A DNA stretch of 64,000 bases from Chelonoidis abingdonii (GCF_003597395.2 NC_133771.1:135072620-135136619); one strand, 5' to 3'. Positions 1 through 11,878 are shown, counted from the stretch's first letter. The notes: generated by a model not told the origin, from the sequence alone. Made by a program: numbers and translations.

Positions 1-1500
1 CAGCTGCTGCCGAAAAGAAGTATCTGAATCTGAACATGACTGATGATCCAGAGATTGGCCGCTTATAATATCGACAGGCAATGTGTGTGACATTGTGGCA
101 CGTGGCCCACTCGCCGAGCAGATAGAACAGTTTACGAATTTCCAGTTTAAAGGAAAGACGGAGGTCCAAGTATCACTTTCTATTGAACCATGGCAAATGG
201 CGAGAGAATAAGACGTTATGGTTAATGTAACGCTCAGTTCAGAACAGATCCAATTTTGTTTTTGTGTGTAGATGTATTTGGCCTGGCGACATACCGTACG
301 TTCCGTGGACATCTCCTTGGAAAGCACTGGTCAAAAAGACTTCAGCAGCATGAAACAGGCAAAGGTCATCAGCGATGTATGGTGAAATGGGTTTGACTTC
401 AGTCAGCTAGTAGAACGCAGACTCTGACTGGCAAGACTATAACAGGAAATAGAAAATGTGAGAGTGCTTCGCCTAATCAGCAATATGCTATGCCAGTAGG
501 TAAATATTATATGTTTGCAGATTAGCAATTTTTTCTAATAAGGCTGCTATCTATGTGTGTAGTTTGCGTTTACTTTATAGCTCAGTAAATTTGTAACAGG
601 CAGGTCAGCTTAAGCCCTCTGAGGAATACGCTGGCCTCCACTTGTGCACATAATAATTCAATAAAGGTGCCTCAGGCATTGCTCCTGAGCAAGAAGTCAC
701 AGAGGTGTCTTCTATTCCCCGACAGAAGAGACTTCTGGAGAAAGTGTTCGTCAACACGCATGCGTTGATGTCGTGTATTTTCTTGTCCGAAAGAAACTTG
801 CATTTCGTGAGGATACCTGAAAAGCTCGGACGGATCTTTCGAATGGACACTTTTGGGGCTGTGGTGAATTGTTGCAAAGTCATCGATATGCTCCTCAGCG
901 AACTTTTACAGAGGATTAAGAAGCAGAGACACATGTGTCATTACTCAGTCCACCATCCAAACGAGCTGACTTCAACTTGTATGCCAACATTCAAGCAGGC
1001 CAACATAGCGCCAGCTTAAAAAAGACAAATATTATTCAGTATTTTGGACTGTACTCTCGACGTGTCACATGAAGAACAGATGTCTGTGAGTTACTGGTGA
1101 ATCAACGGTGAGATGGTGTCAATATTCATGAAGCATTTGTTGGTTTCTTAATGTCATGATCACAAACTGGCGAGGCTTATGAAGTGTTTCTAAAGCAACA
1201 ACTTAGGAATAAGCATTGCTGACATGGAGGCCAAGCTTATGATAATGCGCTCAATATGAGAGAAGAATAAAGGAGTTCCAAGCCCGCATGCTAGAAATAA
1301 TGCCTGCCTTGTATGCACATGCTGGAGACCATGTGGAGCTCACACTTGGAATCTTGTGATCTCAGACGCGGCAAAGTCATCGAAATATGCCATTGACTTT
1401 TTCGGTAAGGGGCCCCGGACATATATTCGGAGGGGGCCACGTTCTTTGTTGCTACGGCCCTGGATGTAGCAGTGCCAATTTTGCGGGCTAGTGAAGACAA
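1..1500 (+). pseudogene. Decayed hAT-type transposase (TTF zinc finger / DUF4371-like), left end outside window
   Basis: Pieces of one hAT-type transposase appear in order but in different frames, so this is a dead copy. A TTF/BED-like zinc-finger part (about 280-400) reads KHWSKRLQQHETGKGHQRC. Then come SERNLHF (about 780-810), ILDCTLDVSHEEQMSV (1041-1088) and HTWNLVISDAAKSS (about 1341-1382). The order matches ZMYM/DUF4371-like hAT proteins as I recall them. Frameshifts and stops separate every block, and no frame stays open beyond about 110 codons. The catalytic C-terminal part is not recognisable. Neither terminal inverted repeat was found; the left end lies before base 1. Family assignment is by remembered motif similarity. 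Confidence 0.7.
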
Positions 1501-2813
1501 GCCCCAAGGGACATCAGAGGATACAAGGGACTGCAGATATAGTTAACAGGGTAATCTTTGTCTGATATACTGTGTGACAACATTACTTATTAAACTCAAG
1601 ATCCTGAAGAGTTCAGATTTCTTTACTGTAGACCTGCACGATTCTCAGAACACTAACTCTTGCCTACCCAACTGTGCTGCAACTTACCCTCCCTCCATTT
1701 TGTGTGAACATTCATTTTTTTGCTTGCACCAAAGACACATCTTTATCTTTGGAAACCGAACACCTACTTTGGGGCTGATTGTCCCTTTACCTTGAGATGT
1801 ACCCTTGTAGGCAAGCAGGAGTGCATTTACAGAGCCACTCTGACATTGGTTGTAGCAGAAATGTAGGTCAGCTGGTTTGTAGTCCGTTCTAACAGAAGGA
1901 AAAGGTTGATAAGTGAGAAGATTTGCCTGCCTCTGGAGGAGTTAGTTCTCCTATCCCTATTGCCCTCAGGCAGCTGCTTTGTTATGAGGGAAGACAGCTT
2001 GGGCCAACAAAGCCTTGGTTCCCTCAGGCAGCTCTTTTCAGATGGCACTGGAAGTGCAGACTGGCAAAGCCTCACTTGCTTTAGTTGGTCCTTTCAGATG
2101 GCAGAAGCAGCATGGCCTAGTAAAGCATTATTCCCCTCAAGCAGTCCCTCTCCTAGTTTGCAGCAGTGTATTAACAGGGTGCTTTAAATATGTTGTAATT
2201 TTTCCCAGCAACAATGAAGTGTTTTAGTTCTACTGATTTTGGTGCAAAAATTATAAATTAAAAATAGATGGCTAAATAAATAATAGAATGTCAAATTAAT
2301 CCAATAAATCAAACATAAACAAATACAATCTATGTATAAAAGATAGCAAAAAATAGTGGTATTCTAGCTTTTTCATCTTTTGTTCTTGTCTGACAGGTAG
2401 ATAATCCTTGATGTAAAGAAAGAATCAGACCTTATTTTTTCCTCTTTAGATGTTAGTCTATTAGAAAATGCATGATTATTATAACTGATTAATAAAACTT
2501 CAGCAAAAATAGAAGCCTAGAAATCAGAATGAAAATGCTAATGGCCCAAAAACATCAGTACTATAATGCCACTAAAAACATTACACCAGGGATAAATTTG
2601 TCTCATTAGATTATGTTGTCCATTCCCCACACAGAAGTGAGTAGGTATGCAAACAGTGAAAAAATTAAGAATGACTGCCGTAAAGGACCATAAGAGATAA
2701 CCGGGTATATTTTAAGATTGTCTGAGATCTCCTTATTTGCAGGCACAATTCTCACCTGCAAAATCTGCATTTGCAAAATGATTGCAAGACCAAATTGAGT
2801 ATTTGTGCTTTAA
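1501..2813. other. Intergenic, no gene recognised
   Basis: AT-rich from about 2230 to 2700, with short imperfect repeats of CCTCAGGCAGCT-like text at about 1964-2140. No conserved coding or RNA feature was recognised. Confidence 0.5.
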
Positions 2814-2992
2814 GGTCCTGATTTATCAAGGTACTTAAGCACGTCTAACTTCAAGCATGTGAGCAGTTACATCCCTATTCAGCAAAGCACTTGCTTAACT
2901 TTAAGAATGTGCTTAAGTCCTATTGATTTAAATGGGATTACTCACATGGTTAAAATTAAGCACATACTTAAGTATATTACTGCATCAGGACC
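2814..2992. mobile_element. Palindromic MITE, 179 bp
   Basis: The left end reads GGTCCTGATTTATCAAGGTA, and the right end read on the other strand is GGTCCTGATGCAGTAATATA. Both run inward into AAGCACATxCTTAAGT-like text, so the unit is a near-palindrome. It has no coding capacity. No clear target duplication was resolved, so the superfamily is open. Confidence 0.75.
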
Positions 2993-4131
2993 TTCCCTAC
3001 TTGATTTGCACCTATATTAGGCAGTTAGAAGCACAAGTACTCAGAGTTATGGCTGCAAAAGTGCAAACTTTGCAGAGACAAGTGGCAGCCTCAAAAAACA
3101 TGCCACGCTTTGGTAAAGTAACACAAATAATGTTACTTGGACCATGCAACCTCACCGCCCTCTACCAAAAGTATGAAACAACCATACTCCCACATGTCAT
3201 ACACTTTTAACACTATTGCTTTGGGGCATTCACTCTTGGCAATGGGCAGGCACTGTTTGCACTACTGCCCTTCCACAGTGGTTCTGTTAGAGGTTTAAAG
3301 AGTGGCTGGAGCTTCATATGAGTCTTGCTTGGGGAGGCTGCCCAGGGCTGAACTGAATCAACACATCCCAACAACTTGGACATGTCCCTTTGTCAGCATT
3401 ACCTATTTTAGAGGGTGTGTTGGCTGGCTTCAAGGCTCCAGAAGATTGTGGGGGTTGAGGTGTTCTGCAGTGTCACACCCTCCTTCCATCAGAACTTTCC
3501 ACCACTAGCAGACCTGTGTCCTACATTATGCCAATATAACCTAGGACTGGATATTTACCATCTGTCCTTCACTGGCTGGAGACACCTCTCTGTTCATGAG
3601 ATCCACGTCTAAAGTCTGCAAATTCTTAACGATTATACCCTCTCCACACTACTGTTGAAACCAAGATAGCAGCATCCATGTTCAAACATAGTTATAACTA
3701 GCATAGTTCTACCAGATTTTTCTGCCCTGAGAGCTGTGCTAGCCAACCTGTGCTAAAGATCAGTCTCCTACAATTCTCCTTGGCCTCTGACCCAGGGCAT
3801 GTAGTTTTGGGGATAGGCAAATAAGATTATAAGATGTTTCATTGTAATTCTCAACACAGTAATAGGAGGGTGAGTAGATTTTGTTCCTGGGTTGATATAT
3901 CTTCAGTACAATTTTGCATGGCTGCTGTTCACTAGCCCTAAGGGCCCATCTATACAGCAAAATGGTTCAAGTTGGAGCAGACATATTTACACAGTATCAC
4001 CCTGATTCACTACAATAGTGGAAGTAAAGTGGCCATAGAAACTACTATGGTCCATGAGCTGCAATATCAGCCACAGAGCTGCTGCACAGGTGTGCCAGGA
4101 CCTGAGTGTTGATGATTCTATGCTCCAAGAC
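2993..4131. other. Intergenic, no gene recognised
   Basis: Unique-looking sequence with only short shadow reading frames. Nothing recognisable was found. Confidence 0.45.
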
Positions 4132-4133
4132 TA

Positions 4134-4876
4134 GGGTTGCCAACTTTCTACTTCCACAAAGCCAAATGCGCTTGCCTCCTGCCCCACCCTTGCCCTGCCC
4201 CTTCTCTGAAGCCCCACTTGCCGCTCATTCCATCCCCTCTCCCTCTGTCACTCACTCCCCCCACCCTCAATCACCTGTTCATTTTCATTGGGCTGGCTCA
4301 AGGGCTTGGGGTGTGGGAGGGGGTTAGGGGTCTGGCTCGGGGTGCAGTCTGGTGTGGGGCCAAGGATGAGGGATTTGGGGTGCAGGAGGGGGCTCTGGGC
4401 TGGGGCTGAGGGGCTTTTGGGTGTAGGAGTGTGCTCTGGGATGGGGCAGGGGATTGGGGCATGGGAGGGGATCAGGGATGCAGGCTCTGGGAGGCACTTA
4501 TCTCAAGCAGCTTCCGGAAGCAGCGGCATGTCCTCCCTCCAGCTCCTATGTAGAGGTGCAGCCAGGAGGCTCTACGTGCTGCCCTGTCTGCAGACACCAC
4601 CCCCACAGCTCCCATTGGCCACAATTCCCAGCCAATGGGAGCTGCAGAGCTGGTGCTGAGGGGGGGGGCAGCGTACAGAGCTTCCTGGTTGCTCCTATGC
4701 GTAGCAGCTGGAGGGGAGACATGCTGCTGCTTCCGGGGGCTGCGTGGAGCCACGGCAGGCAAAGACCATGCCTTAGCCTTGCTGCACCACCGACTGGACT
4801 TTTAATGGCCTGGTCAGCAGTGCAGGGTTCCTTTTCAACCGGGTGTTCCGATTGAAAACCAGACACATGGCAACCC
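4134..4876. mobile_element. TA-flanked non-autonomous DNA transposon with a GC-rich core
   Basis: The left end is GGGTTGCCAAC and the inverted right end is GGGTTGCCATG. Each end is bordered by TA (4132-4133 and 4877-4878), as expected for Tc1/mariner-type insertion. The roughly 740-bp core is G-rich then C-rich and contains CAGCTCCCATTGGCC-like text. Several overlapping reading frames here are low-complexity shadows. Related core sequence recurs at about 60440-60770. Confidence 0.7.
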
Positions 4877-5105
4877 TATCCAAGACCCCTAGAGAATTTC
4901 CCTGTGCAAAGCCCATTCACTCAGGGTTTGCACAGGTGCATAGGATTCAGCCTTAGAACAGACTTTTTGTCACAATTGATGTCAAACTCTGACTTTTGGA
5001 GGATTTATAATCAAAAGTTGCATTGTTTTTGTCATCTGCTTCAAAGAGTCTATTTCCTAGTTTCCCCACTTGGAAGAGTAGAGAAGAGAATGCTGGCTGG
5101 CCTTA

Positions 5106-5278
5106 GAATATCACGGTTGGAAGGGACCGCAGGAGGTCATCTAGTCCAACCCCTGCTCAAAGCAGGACTAATCCCCTGACAGATTTTTGCCGCAGATCCC
5201 TAAATGGCCTTCTCAAGGATTGAACTCACAATCCTGGGTTTAGCAGGCCAATGCTCAAACCACTGAGCTATCCCTCCC
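5106..5278 (-). mobile_element. Turtle-type SINE: tRNA-derived head joined to a CR1-like tail
   Basis: On the minus strand the right end reads GGATAGCTCAGTGGTTTGAG, a Pol III A-box region, followed by GGTTTAGCAGGCC-region text and a B-box-like GTGAGTTCAATCC. These are tRNA-like and open the element at about 5276. The other end (5106-5160) reads on the plus strand as GGTTGGAAGGGACC and AGGAGGTCATCTAGTCCAAC, which is the 3' end of CR1 LINEs. This head-tail fusion is the known structure of the turtle tRNA-Lys-derived SINE, which is thought to borrow CR1 machinery. The tRNA-like part is not a functional tRNA gene. Confidence 0.85.
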
Positions 5279-6260
5279 TTGCATTTCAACCATGTTTAAA
5301 GATGCCATGCTGTGGCTGGAACATGCTGGGGCCCACACCCCTCTTCCATTAAGTTCAGAACACTGGCCATCGTTCATCTGGGACTTTTTTCCTTTTCAGA
5401 GTGAACTGTGACAAATGATAGTGGAACTCACCCTAAGAAACACTCCTCTCCATCCTTGTATAGCCAGCAGATAAACAGCCACTAAAGAACATAAAAGACA
5501 CAAGAGATAAATAAAGATATTAGGTGCGGGAAACAGGGTGGTTCCTCCAGCAACCTTGGTAAGCCAACCAAAATGCTCAGCTCAGTGAAAGAGAGAAATT
5601 TAGTCTAGTTGAATGTCAGAGGGGTTATTTTCACTTGGGCAGAACTGACAAAGTTCTTCTTTTGGGAGGAAAAGGTGGGGAGAGAATTCCAGGGAAAGCA
5701 ATTGCAGAAAACAAACGGGCAATGGCTTAGCCTACAAGGACCTGGAGGCTCACGTCATGTGTACACAACAAATGTGGGTGGAGGCGAATTATGTCAGCAT
5801 AAAGCCACCACAGTTAGTATATCGCTTGTGCATGTGCATTCTTGGCTCCTTGCATTGGCACTGTGCATATTCACCAGGAGTGCTTGTGCTGATGCACAGT
5901 GCACTGCACTATGGATAGGTACGTGTGCAACCCACACAGCTGTTCACACTGGCGCTTGTCGTAGGCAAAACGTTTGTCTTTCAGGGGTTAACACCTCTGA
6001 ATGACAAAAGTTTTGTCGTTCAGTTGCCAGTAGACAAAACCTAAGTGACCTTTTTTTGGGGATTGGGAGTAACCTGAATATTGTTGTGAGTTTTGGTGAA
6101 AGGGAGCATCTATCACAAAGGCAAGCTTGCCTAGGTGACAAAATAGATCAGGGAACCCAAGGGGGCTGTCTATGACTCCATGATAAGGATGTTATAGTGC
6201 CTGAGGAGTTTACACTTGACACTTGGTTGATGAAATCTAAGTATAGAGCTCAGAACCATT

Positions 6261-6960
6261 TTGGGGTTTGTGCCTTGCTTCCTAACAGTCTGCTCTGAGT
6301 TTGGTACATATGCTCTTGAGCCATGGGAAGACAGCTTGACAAGCACCATTCCACAGAGTACATCAACAGAAAGGGCTACTTTTTATGGTTATACAAGCAC
6401 AGGTGGATCACTGGTGATACTTCAACAACAATGTGGTCTGGTCAATGAAGGTGCTTCAAGAAGACAGGATTGTTCAGAAAGCTACAATCAGGGACTTTCT
6501 TTCCCAACCAGCAGATTATCATTGGCAATGTTGAAATGCCAATAGTGATCCTGGGGTACCCAGCCTACCCCTTCCCCTGGCTCACAAAGCTGCACACTGG
6601 CCATCTTGACAGCACCAAGGAAAGATTCAACTACCAGCTCAGCAGGTGCAGAATGACAAGTGAATGTGCCTTTGGAGGGACACTGGTATTATTTACTGAC
6701 AAAACTGGATCTTACTGAAAAAAAATCCCAATGGTTATAGTTGCCTGCTGTGTCCTATATAATATCTATGAGGCATAGTTGTCACCAAGGAAAAGGGCAA
6801 AGCTGGAGCCACTATCTGCTGAGTTTGAACAGCCAGACACAAGGGCTATTAGAAGACCTCAATGTGGAGCTATATGTCTCAGGGAGGCATTGCAAGGTCA
6901 CTTTAACACTGAGACATAGCAATGCAGTGTGGTGGACTGTGCTGTACCTGGCCAAGCTGT
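6261..6960 (+). pseudogene. Harbinger DDE transposase relic
   Basis: The best block is at about 6455-6690. It reads GLFRKLQSGTFFPNQQ, then MPIVILGYPAYPFPWLTKLH, then FNYQLSRCRMTSECAFG. This matches the DDE_Tnp_4 transposase C-terminal half, in which a catalytic Asp normally sits in ILGDPAYP; here that Asp is Tyr (LGYPAYP). Further relics include an FEQPDTRAIRR-like piece at about 6820-6860. The N-terminal half is not recognisable and frames shift between blocks, so no active protein is made. Confidence 0.8.
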
Positions 6961-7103
6961 TTTGGGGGCTGTAAAGAATTGTGTGGTGCTTGTTGTACAT
7001 CTGTGAATATAACACTGTCAATGCACTTTAATTTTGTGCATGCTGGACATTTGTGATTATTATACTGTTTGTCACTGTTCCCATGAATTGTGTCACTGTA
7101 CAG

Positions 7104-7273
7104 CAGTGGTTCTCAACCTATTTACCATTGTGGGATGCATATGCTGCTCTCTGTGTGTTATTTGGGCGGCATCCACATAATATATATACAGCCCCTATGG
7201 CCCTGAGGATGTCACATGGGCCACAGCTGTGTGCTGATTGAACCGCAAATGGGCCACGGGTTTAGGACCACTG
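7104..7273. mobile_element. hAT MITE, 170 bp, with 8-bp target duplication
   Basis: The left end is CAGTGGTTCTCAACCTA and the inverted right end is CAGTGGTCCTAAACCC. The exact 8-bp repeat CTGTACAG flanks both sides (7096-7103 and 7274-7281), which is diagnostic of hAT insertion. It has no coding capacity. It sits inside the older Harbinger copy and so is younger than it. Confidence 0.92.
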
Positions 7274-7456
7274 CTGTACAGTAACACGTGGGTGCTTTCA
7301 GAACTGCTAGGTACTCTGCAGCATATGTTGTGAACCAATAAAGATGAATTATGTTCTAATAACATAATTTTATTCAGTAACAAAACCAGGGCAAAGAAAA
7401 ATCTGTGTCTCTAGGGCAGCAGCTGCAGATAAAACACACACAAAATCTCTGTATTA

Positions 7457-8083
7457 TGACAGGTGCTGCTCTATTCACCGCTCAGCAATGCCTCCTTGTG
7501 GCTCATCTGGGGAATTAGCTCTGCCGGCTTGTCAGACACCCCTTCCTCCAGTTATCCAGTCCATCGTTCGACTCACTTTACTCTGTGGCCTCTCATGCAC
7601 CAGGTTCTGCACCACTTTCTTCTTCATGGCTTAGCCCTCCAGCTAAGTCACATTAAAGTTCTGCCCTCTTCTGGGGTATTATCAAAGTCTGCTTCTAGCA
7701 GTCCCCAAATGGGCTATCCTTAGTGTGTCACTCCAGCAGTGACTTGTACATGAACCCAGCCCACCCTCTACACTTGGTTCCAGTCCAGGGACCCTCAACC
7801 CAGCAGCTCTGGGCTTTTACTCTCCCAGCCCTTACTACTCCTTCCCACTCTGTCCTTACAGCTTCCTGCTCTTCCCCCTTGTATCAGAAAGTATAGCTGC
7901 AAGTTTCCCCTCTTGCAGCCTACCAACTTTTTCTCTTTATAAACCCCACCCAGCTCCTCCCCCAGCTGGACTTCATCAGCAAGTAGGCCCTAGCACTCTC
8001 TAGGTTTCCTCCAGGTGCAGCCTAAGGTTAATTAGCCAAATTTACCCCTTCAGGCCTTGAGTGGGGTGGACATCCCCATCACA
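7457..8083 (-). mobile_element. Possible solo LTR inserted in the Harbinger element
   Basis: The block starts TGACAGG and ends CCATCACA, so the minus strand reads TGTGATGGGG to CCTGTCA, the TG...CA form of an LTR. The minus strand holds a GGGGTTTATAAAGAG motif (about 7935-7950) that could be a TATA region. No 5-bp target duplication was found, so limits and class are tentative. Confidence 0.4.
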
Positions 8084-8461
8084 GGTACCAATGACAACTA
8101 TAGTCACAACGCAAAGTGAAAGTTAAGATTCAGGAAAGTGCCCTACCACGGAGGAAGAAATAAGGCTTCCATCCCTGGAAACCTTTGGGAATGGGTTGCA
8201 GAGTACTTCCATGAATGTTTCATTGAGATCTCCCAGGAGGATTCAAGGGACTTCCCTGTGTACATAAACAAGCTGCTCTGCATGGCCACTCTGCCTAACT
8301 CCTCAGGGGAATGAAAAGCAGATAACAACACTACCTCTCTTTGTTGTACCATTTCCTCTTCTAGTATGGATAAATTAATAAAAATTTGATAGCTGTGTAC
8401 TGTTAAGTTGGGGTTGCCCCTTAGTACATCATTGTAATGGAAAATACAATAACACGCTTAC

Positions 8462-8880
8462 TTGAGGTTCCTTCCCCTGCAGAGGGCTCGACTGCTGGGA
8501 CCGACTGAACTGTGGTGGAATCTCAAACAGGTTCTGGTTCACGGCATAGCTAGATTTCCCCAGTCTCATGTCCCCCATCCTCCTCTTCCTTTCTACTCCA
8601 CCTCCTTCTTCTCCTCACTGTTCACACTAAGGGCCTGTGACTCAGGCTTCTTGGTCATATTCAGTATGGCCTGCAGGGTGAGGGTAGGGTCTCCGATAAA
8701 TATGGCATACAGCTCTTTGTAAAAGCGGCAAGTCTGCAGATCAGCACCAGATTGACTGCTTGCCTCTCTGGCCTTATGCTGTGCCTGACACAGTTCCCTT
8801 GCTTTCATGTGGCACATACCTATTTCCAGCATTCCCTGTGCAATCTGGTCATAAATGTCCACATTTCTATGGCTGGTTCA
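8462..8880 (-). pseudogene. Harbinger-associated Myb/SANT-like protein relic
   Basis: The clearest part (8593-8862) reads through the end of a Myb/SANT-like DNA-binding domain: an ARELCQAQHKAREAS helix, then SGADLQTCRFYKELYAIF. It is followed by a short acidic stretch. The family consensus I recall has QTCRFYxELHAILGG here. The N-terminal helices and start are missing, and the C-terminal text after about 8590 is broken by a stop. It is the partner gene of the transposase relic at 6261-6960, on the opposite strand. Confidence 0.75.
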
Positions 8881-9202
8881 TAGCTGTGCTTGCACAGCCC
8901 TTCTCCCCACAAGCCCAGGAGATGCAATATCTCTTGTCTACTCCAAGCCAGAGTGTGTCTGGAATGTGTAGCCAGCATGGTCAGCTAGGCACTTGTGCAC
9001 AACAATGGAGAGCTGCTAGGTATGCTTGCCAAGCTAGACAATCAGGAAAAGGCATTTCAAAAATGTGCAGGGCATTAAAGGGGAGGGGGGCACTTCTGGT
9101 CTCTGTGGCCCCCGGGCACTGGAGTTCACAACTGTGACCAAAGCGGTCATTGTTGGGCATTGTGGGAGAGTTGCCGGAGAACAGTCGACATAGGTAACAC
9201 AG

Positions 9203-9226
9203 ATTTCAGAGTGGTAGCCGTGTTAC
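9203..9226 (-). mobile_element. 24-bp Penelope-like terminus with 9-bp target duplication
   Basis: The 24 bases match the extreme end of the PLE unit (compare 31113-31140 and 51190-51215). The exact repeat GTAACACAG flanks it at 9194-9202 and 9227-9235. This is what a severely 5'-truncated insertion would leave. Confidence 0.75.
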
Positions 9227-9413
9227 GTAACACAGTGTCTATACTCACACTGCATTGACCTCAGTACATTGACCATAGCTCAATGCTGCTTGGGGAGGTG
9301 GTGTTATTGTTTCGTGAGGCACTCACATCAGTGGGAGACAAATTTAAGAGTAGACACCTCTATGTCGATGAAAGGCGGCTTCCTTTGACCTAACTTTGTA
9401 GTGTAGATTAGGC

Positions 9414-11089
9414 TCAAGAAGGATCTTGTCATGTCTTCCTGACAGAGGAAGAAGACAAAGGAATTTGCATTTTCTTCTCTGACTGAGAGACTGTAATTTA
9501 AACGGCCTTGGTTACATTTCTGTCTTAGGTTCATTTCAGGTAAGAATCTGATGTTACATGCGCTCATGCCAACACAATATTTTCAACAATTATGCTTGCT
9601 GTCTGACGCATGTTGAAATGTTAAATATTTGTAATACTACTATTTTAAAGCTTTACCTGGTATGTAGACTTGCTTTTGTAAAATAAAAAAAATATACATA
9701 ACTTATTTTGAGGGTTGGAGGAGGAAGAGAGAAAGAGTAGCCCTGTTTTAATAAATTGAATATAATGCTCTGTAGAAGCTGCTGTACATGCTTAAAATGT
9801 GCTTTATACACATTTCAGATAAAATAAATAGATAATTAATTTTGTTTAAATAAAATCATTTGCTCCCCCTCTGAAATAAATCAAGGCAGAGATCAGATGA
9901 CTGGAGAACCTGAAACATTGCACATATTGAGAGCACCAATCATCCTCATTTCTCCGTCTGTTAAATTTCAGTAGCACTTCATTTCTGCCATTTAATTTAT
10001 CTGCGGAGTAAGAACTTTCATAAATTCCACCTCAAATGACCTCAGCACAACCAGGACAGCACCCCGGTAAGAGCTGACCCCAGCACAGATCTCTCTGAAG
10101 AGAAAGGTCTGTTCAGTGTCACAGGAATAATAAAACAAATACCTTTAAAGCCTACAGCTCTGATTTCCCTGGTTATCTGCTTTCAGTAATCAGATTCTGC
10201 AAGGCTGCTACTGTAAGTTGAGCCTGCACTGCTAAGAGTCAGAAGCTGGTTGTTGCAAGACAAACACAATAGAATTGCAGAGCAGTAGTGATAACTGCCC
10301 CCTTCAACTGCCATTTTGAAGAAGCAAATGGTTTTCACCCAAGGCTTTATCAGAAACTTATTAGGTGGAAAAAAATTCCATTAGCACTTTGAAATGCTAT
10401 TTTCTTTATTTGTGAGGCAGCGAAAGAAGACTAAGAGAAAACTGACAAAGCTACTAAGAACTGGGCGTGTGTGATGATACTTTATTTTAAATCCTCTCAC
10501 AAAATTATATCTATTTCTTTCAGGTCCATTAATTTTTGTGTATTACTGAAATTATTCATTACCACACTGCACACTTTCTCTTAATTGTGTGATTTATTTT
10601 TACCAGCTGGCATGCAAGACTGACATAGCTGGGCCTGGTTCATCACTGGCGTAACTGACTACAGTATTGCACCAGTTATGAATGTGGTCTGTTCTGCATG
10701 ACGGACTCTTTCCCAGAGCTCATGAAATGAGGGAGAATCTGTGGCAATGGGAAGGTGGGGAAATGGGAGGGGCATTATTATATCCTTTTAAATAAGATAA
10801 AAAGACAGAGTAGGTGAATTTCAATCTAATACTGCATTGTGCAGTGAGATGCACTACAGGGGAGGTTTATGCTTTTCTCTGAGGTGAACTGCACCTGTCT
10901 TTGGTTAATCCAGACACGGACAAACTAGAGTTTGGCACCAATAACAAAATAAGCAATTGGTCATTGTGATGGGGTGTGGTCTTCAGGGGCTGAGCAGGAA
11001 TTTTTCCTGGATCTGCTTCTCCAGGCTGCCACAGGCTGCTGTGGCACCAGGTTCCGGAAGTGAAAGGACCTTAATCTCTCAGTGTCCTA
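9414..11089. other. Intergenic, no gene recognised
   Basis: Mostly AT-rich, with short homopolymer runs and no recognisable gene or repeat end. From about 10965 the text becomes more GC-rich and could belong to a further old repeat. Confidence 0.45.
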
Positions 11090-11335
11090 GGCCATCTCTA
11101 CACTACAGTGGCACAGCTATGATGCTGCAACTGGGCAGCTGTAGTGTAGATGCTTGCTGCATCAGAGAAAGGGTTTTTTCCATCGATGTAGGTAATCCAT
11201 CTCTCTGACAGGCGGCAGCTAGGTCAACAGAAGAATTCTAGCTGTACCTACAGCAGGGCTTAGGTTGAGCTAATATATCTCAGAGCTCTAAGTGATGGAG
11301 GTAGGTCAGCTTAAGTTTTAGGTATACACCAGGCC
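11090..11335. mobile_element. Harbinger-type MITE, 246 bp
   Basis: The left end is GGCCATCTCTACACTACA and the inverted right end is GGCCTGGTGTATACCTAA. The 3-bp repeat CTA flanks it at 11087-11089 and 11336-11338. The TIR style (GGCCxxGTCTACACTA) is shared with the larger Harbinger copies here, which probably supplied the transposase. Confidence 0.8.
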
Positions 11336-11337
11336 CT

Positions 11338-11430
11338 AGTTCCATTCTGTAAAATAGGGATAATAATGCCATCTTACATCACAGGGGTGTTGTAAAGAAA
11401 AATTCTAAAATGTTGTGAGCCAGTCAGATA
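11338..11430 (-). repeat. MIR-like ancient SINE fragment
   Basis: The text TTCTGTAAAATAGGGATAAT, followed by GGGGTGTTGTAAAGA-like sequence, resembles the conserved region of MIR elements. The fragment is short and old; assignment is by eye. Confidence 0.5.
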
Positions 11431-11878
11431 CTACAGTGTAGAACATCATAGAAAAGCCTGTTGGGAAATAATACATTAATTCAGTGAAGGGTTCAAATGA
11501 TATGTAGTAATTAAGGCATAGTGCTACATACTGACTGATGACAATAAAAAGAAATATTGAATGACTACCTGTCAGTGACCACTGTCCATCCCATGCACTG
11601 AATAGGGCAGTGTCCTGTGGAAAAAAACAGTATGTGATCATGTAATTAAAGACTGTATCAGAATGCATATGCACAAGGAAGCCAAATTAAGGTTATGTAG
11701 GCAGCCTCAATTCTGTCATTTCCCAGCTTTTGAAAACTTAATATTTTAATGTATTTTTTCTGTGTATTTTCTACCTAGTATCATTAATTAAAGAAAAGTT
11801 AGCAGCAGTAATCTCTCTCTAGTCTAGTTCTAAAAACCAACAAAGGCTAAGGGCTAGATCCACAAAGGGACATAAGCG

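Larger units (their letters stand above)
5753..9413. mobile_element. Decayed PIF/Harbinger transposon with nested insertions
   Basis: The left end (about 5753: CGTCATGTGTACACAACAAA) and the inverted right end (GCCTAATCTACACTACAAAG) are imperfect terminal inverted repeats. A tentative 3-bp TCA repeat flanks them at 5750-5752 and 9414-9416. Inside are a transposase relic on the + strand and a Myb/SANT-like gene relic on the - strand, the two-gene layout of Harbinger elements. A hAT MITE (7104-7273), an LTR-like block (about 7457-8083) and a 24-bp PLE terminus (9203-9226) interrupt it. Exact ends are less secure than the identity. Confidence 0.7.

Noticed and set aside
5210..5278. A possible tRNA gene on the minus strand
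   Set aside because: The tRNA-like text is joined directly to a CR1-type tail and is diverged, so it is the head of a SINE.
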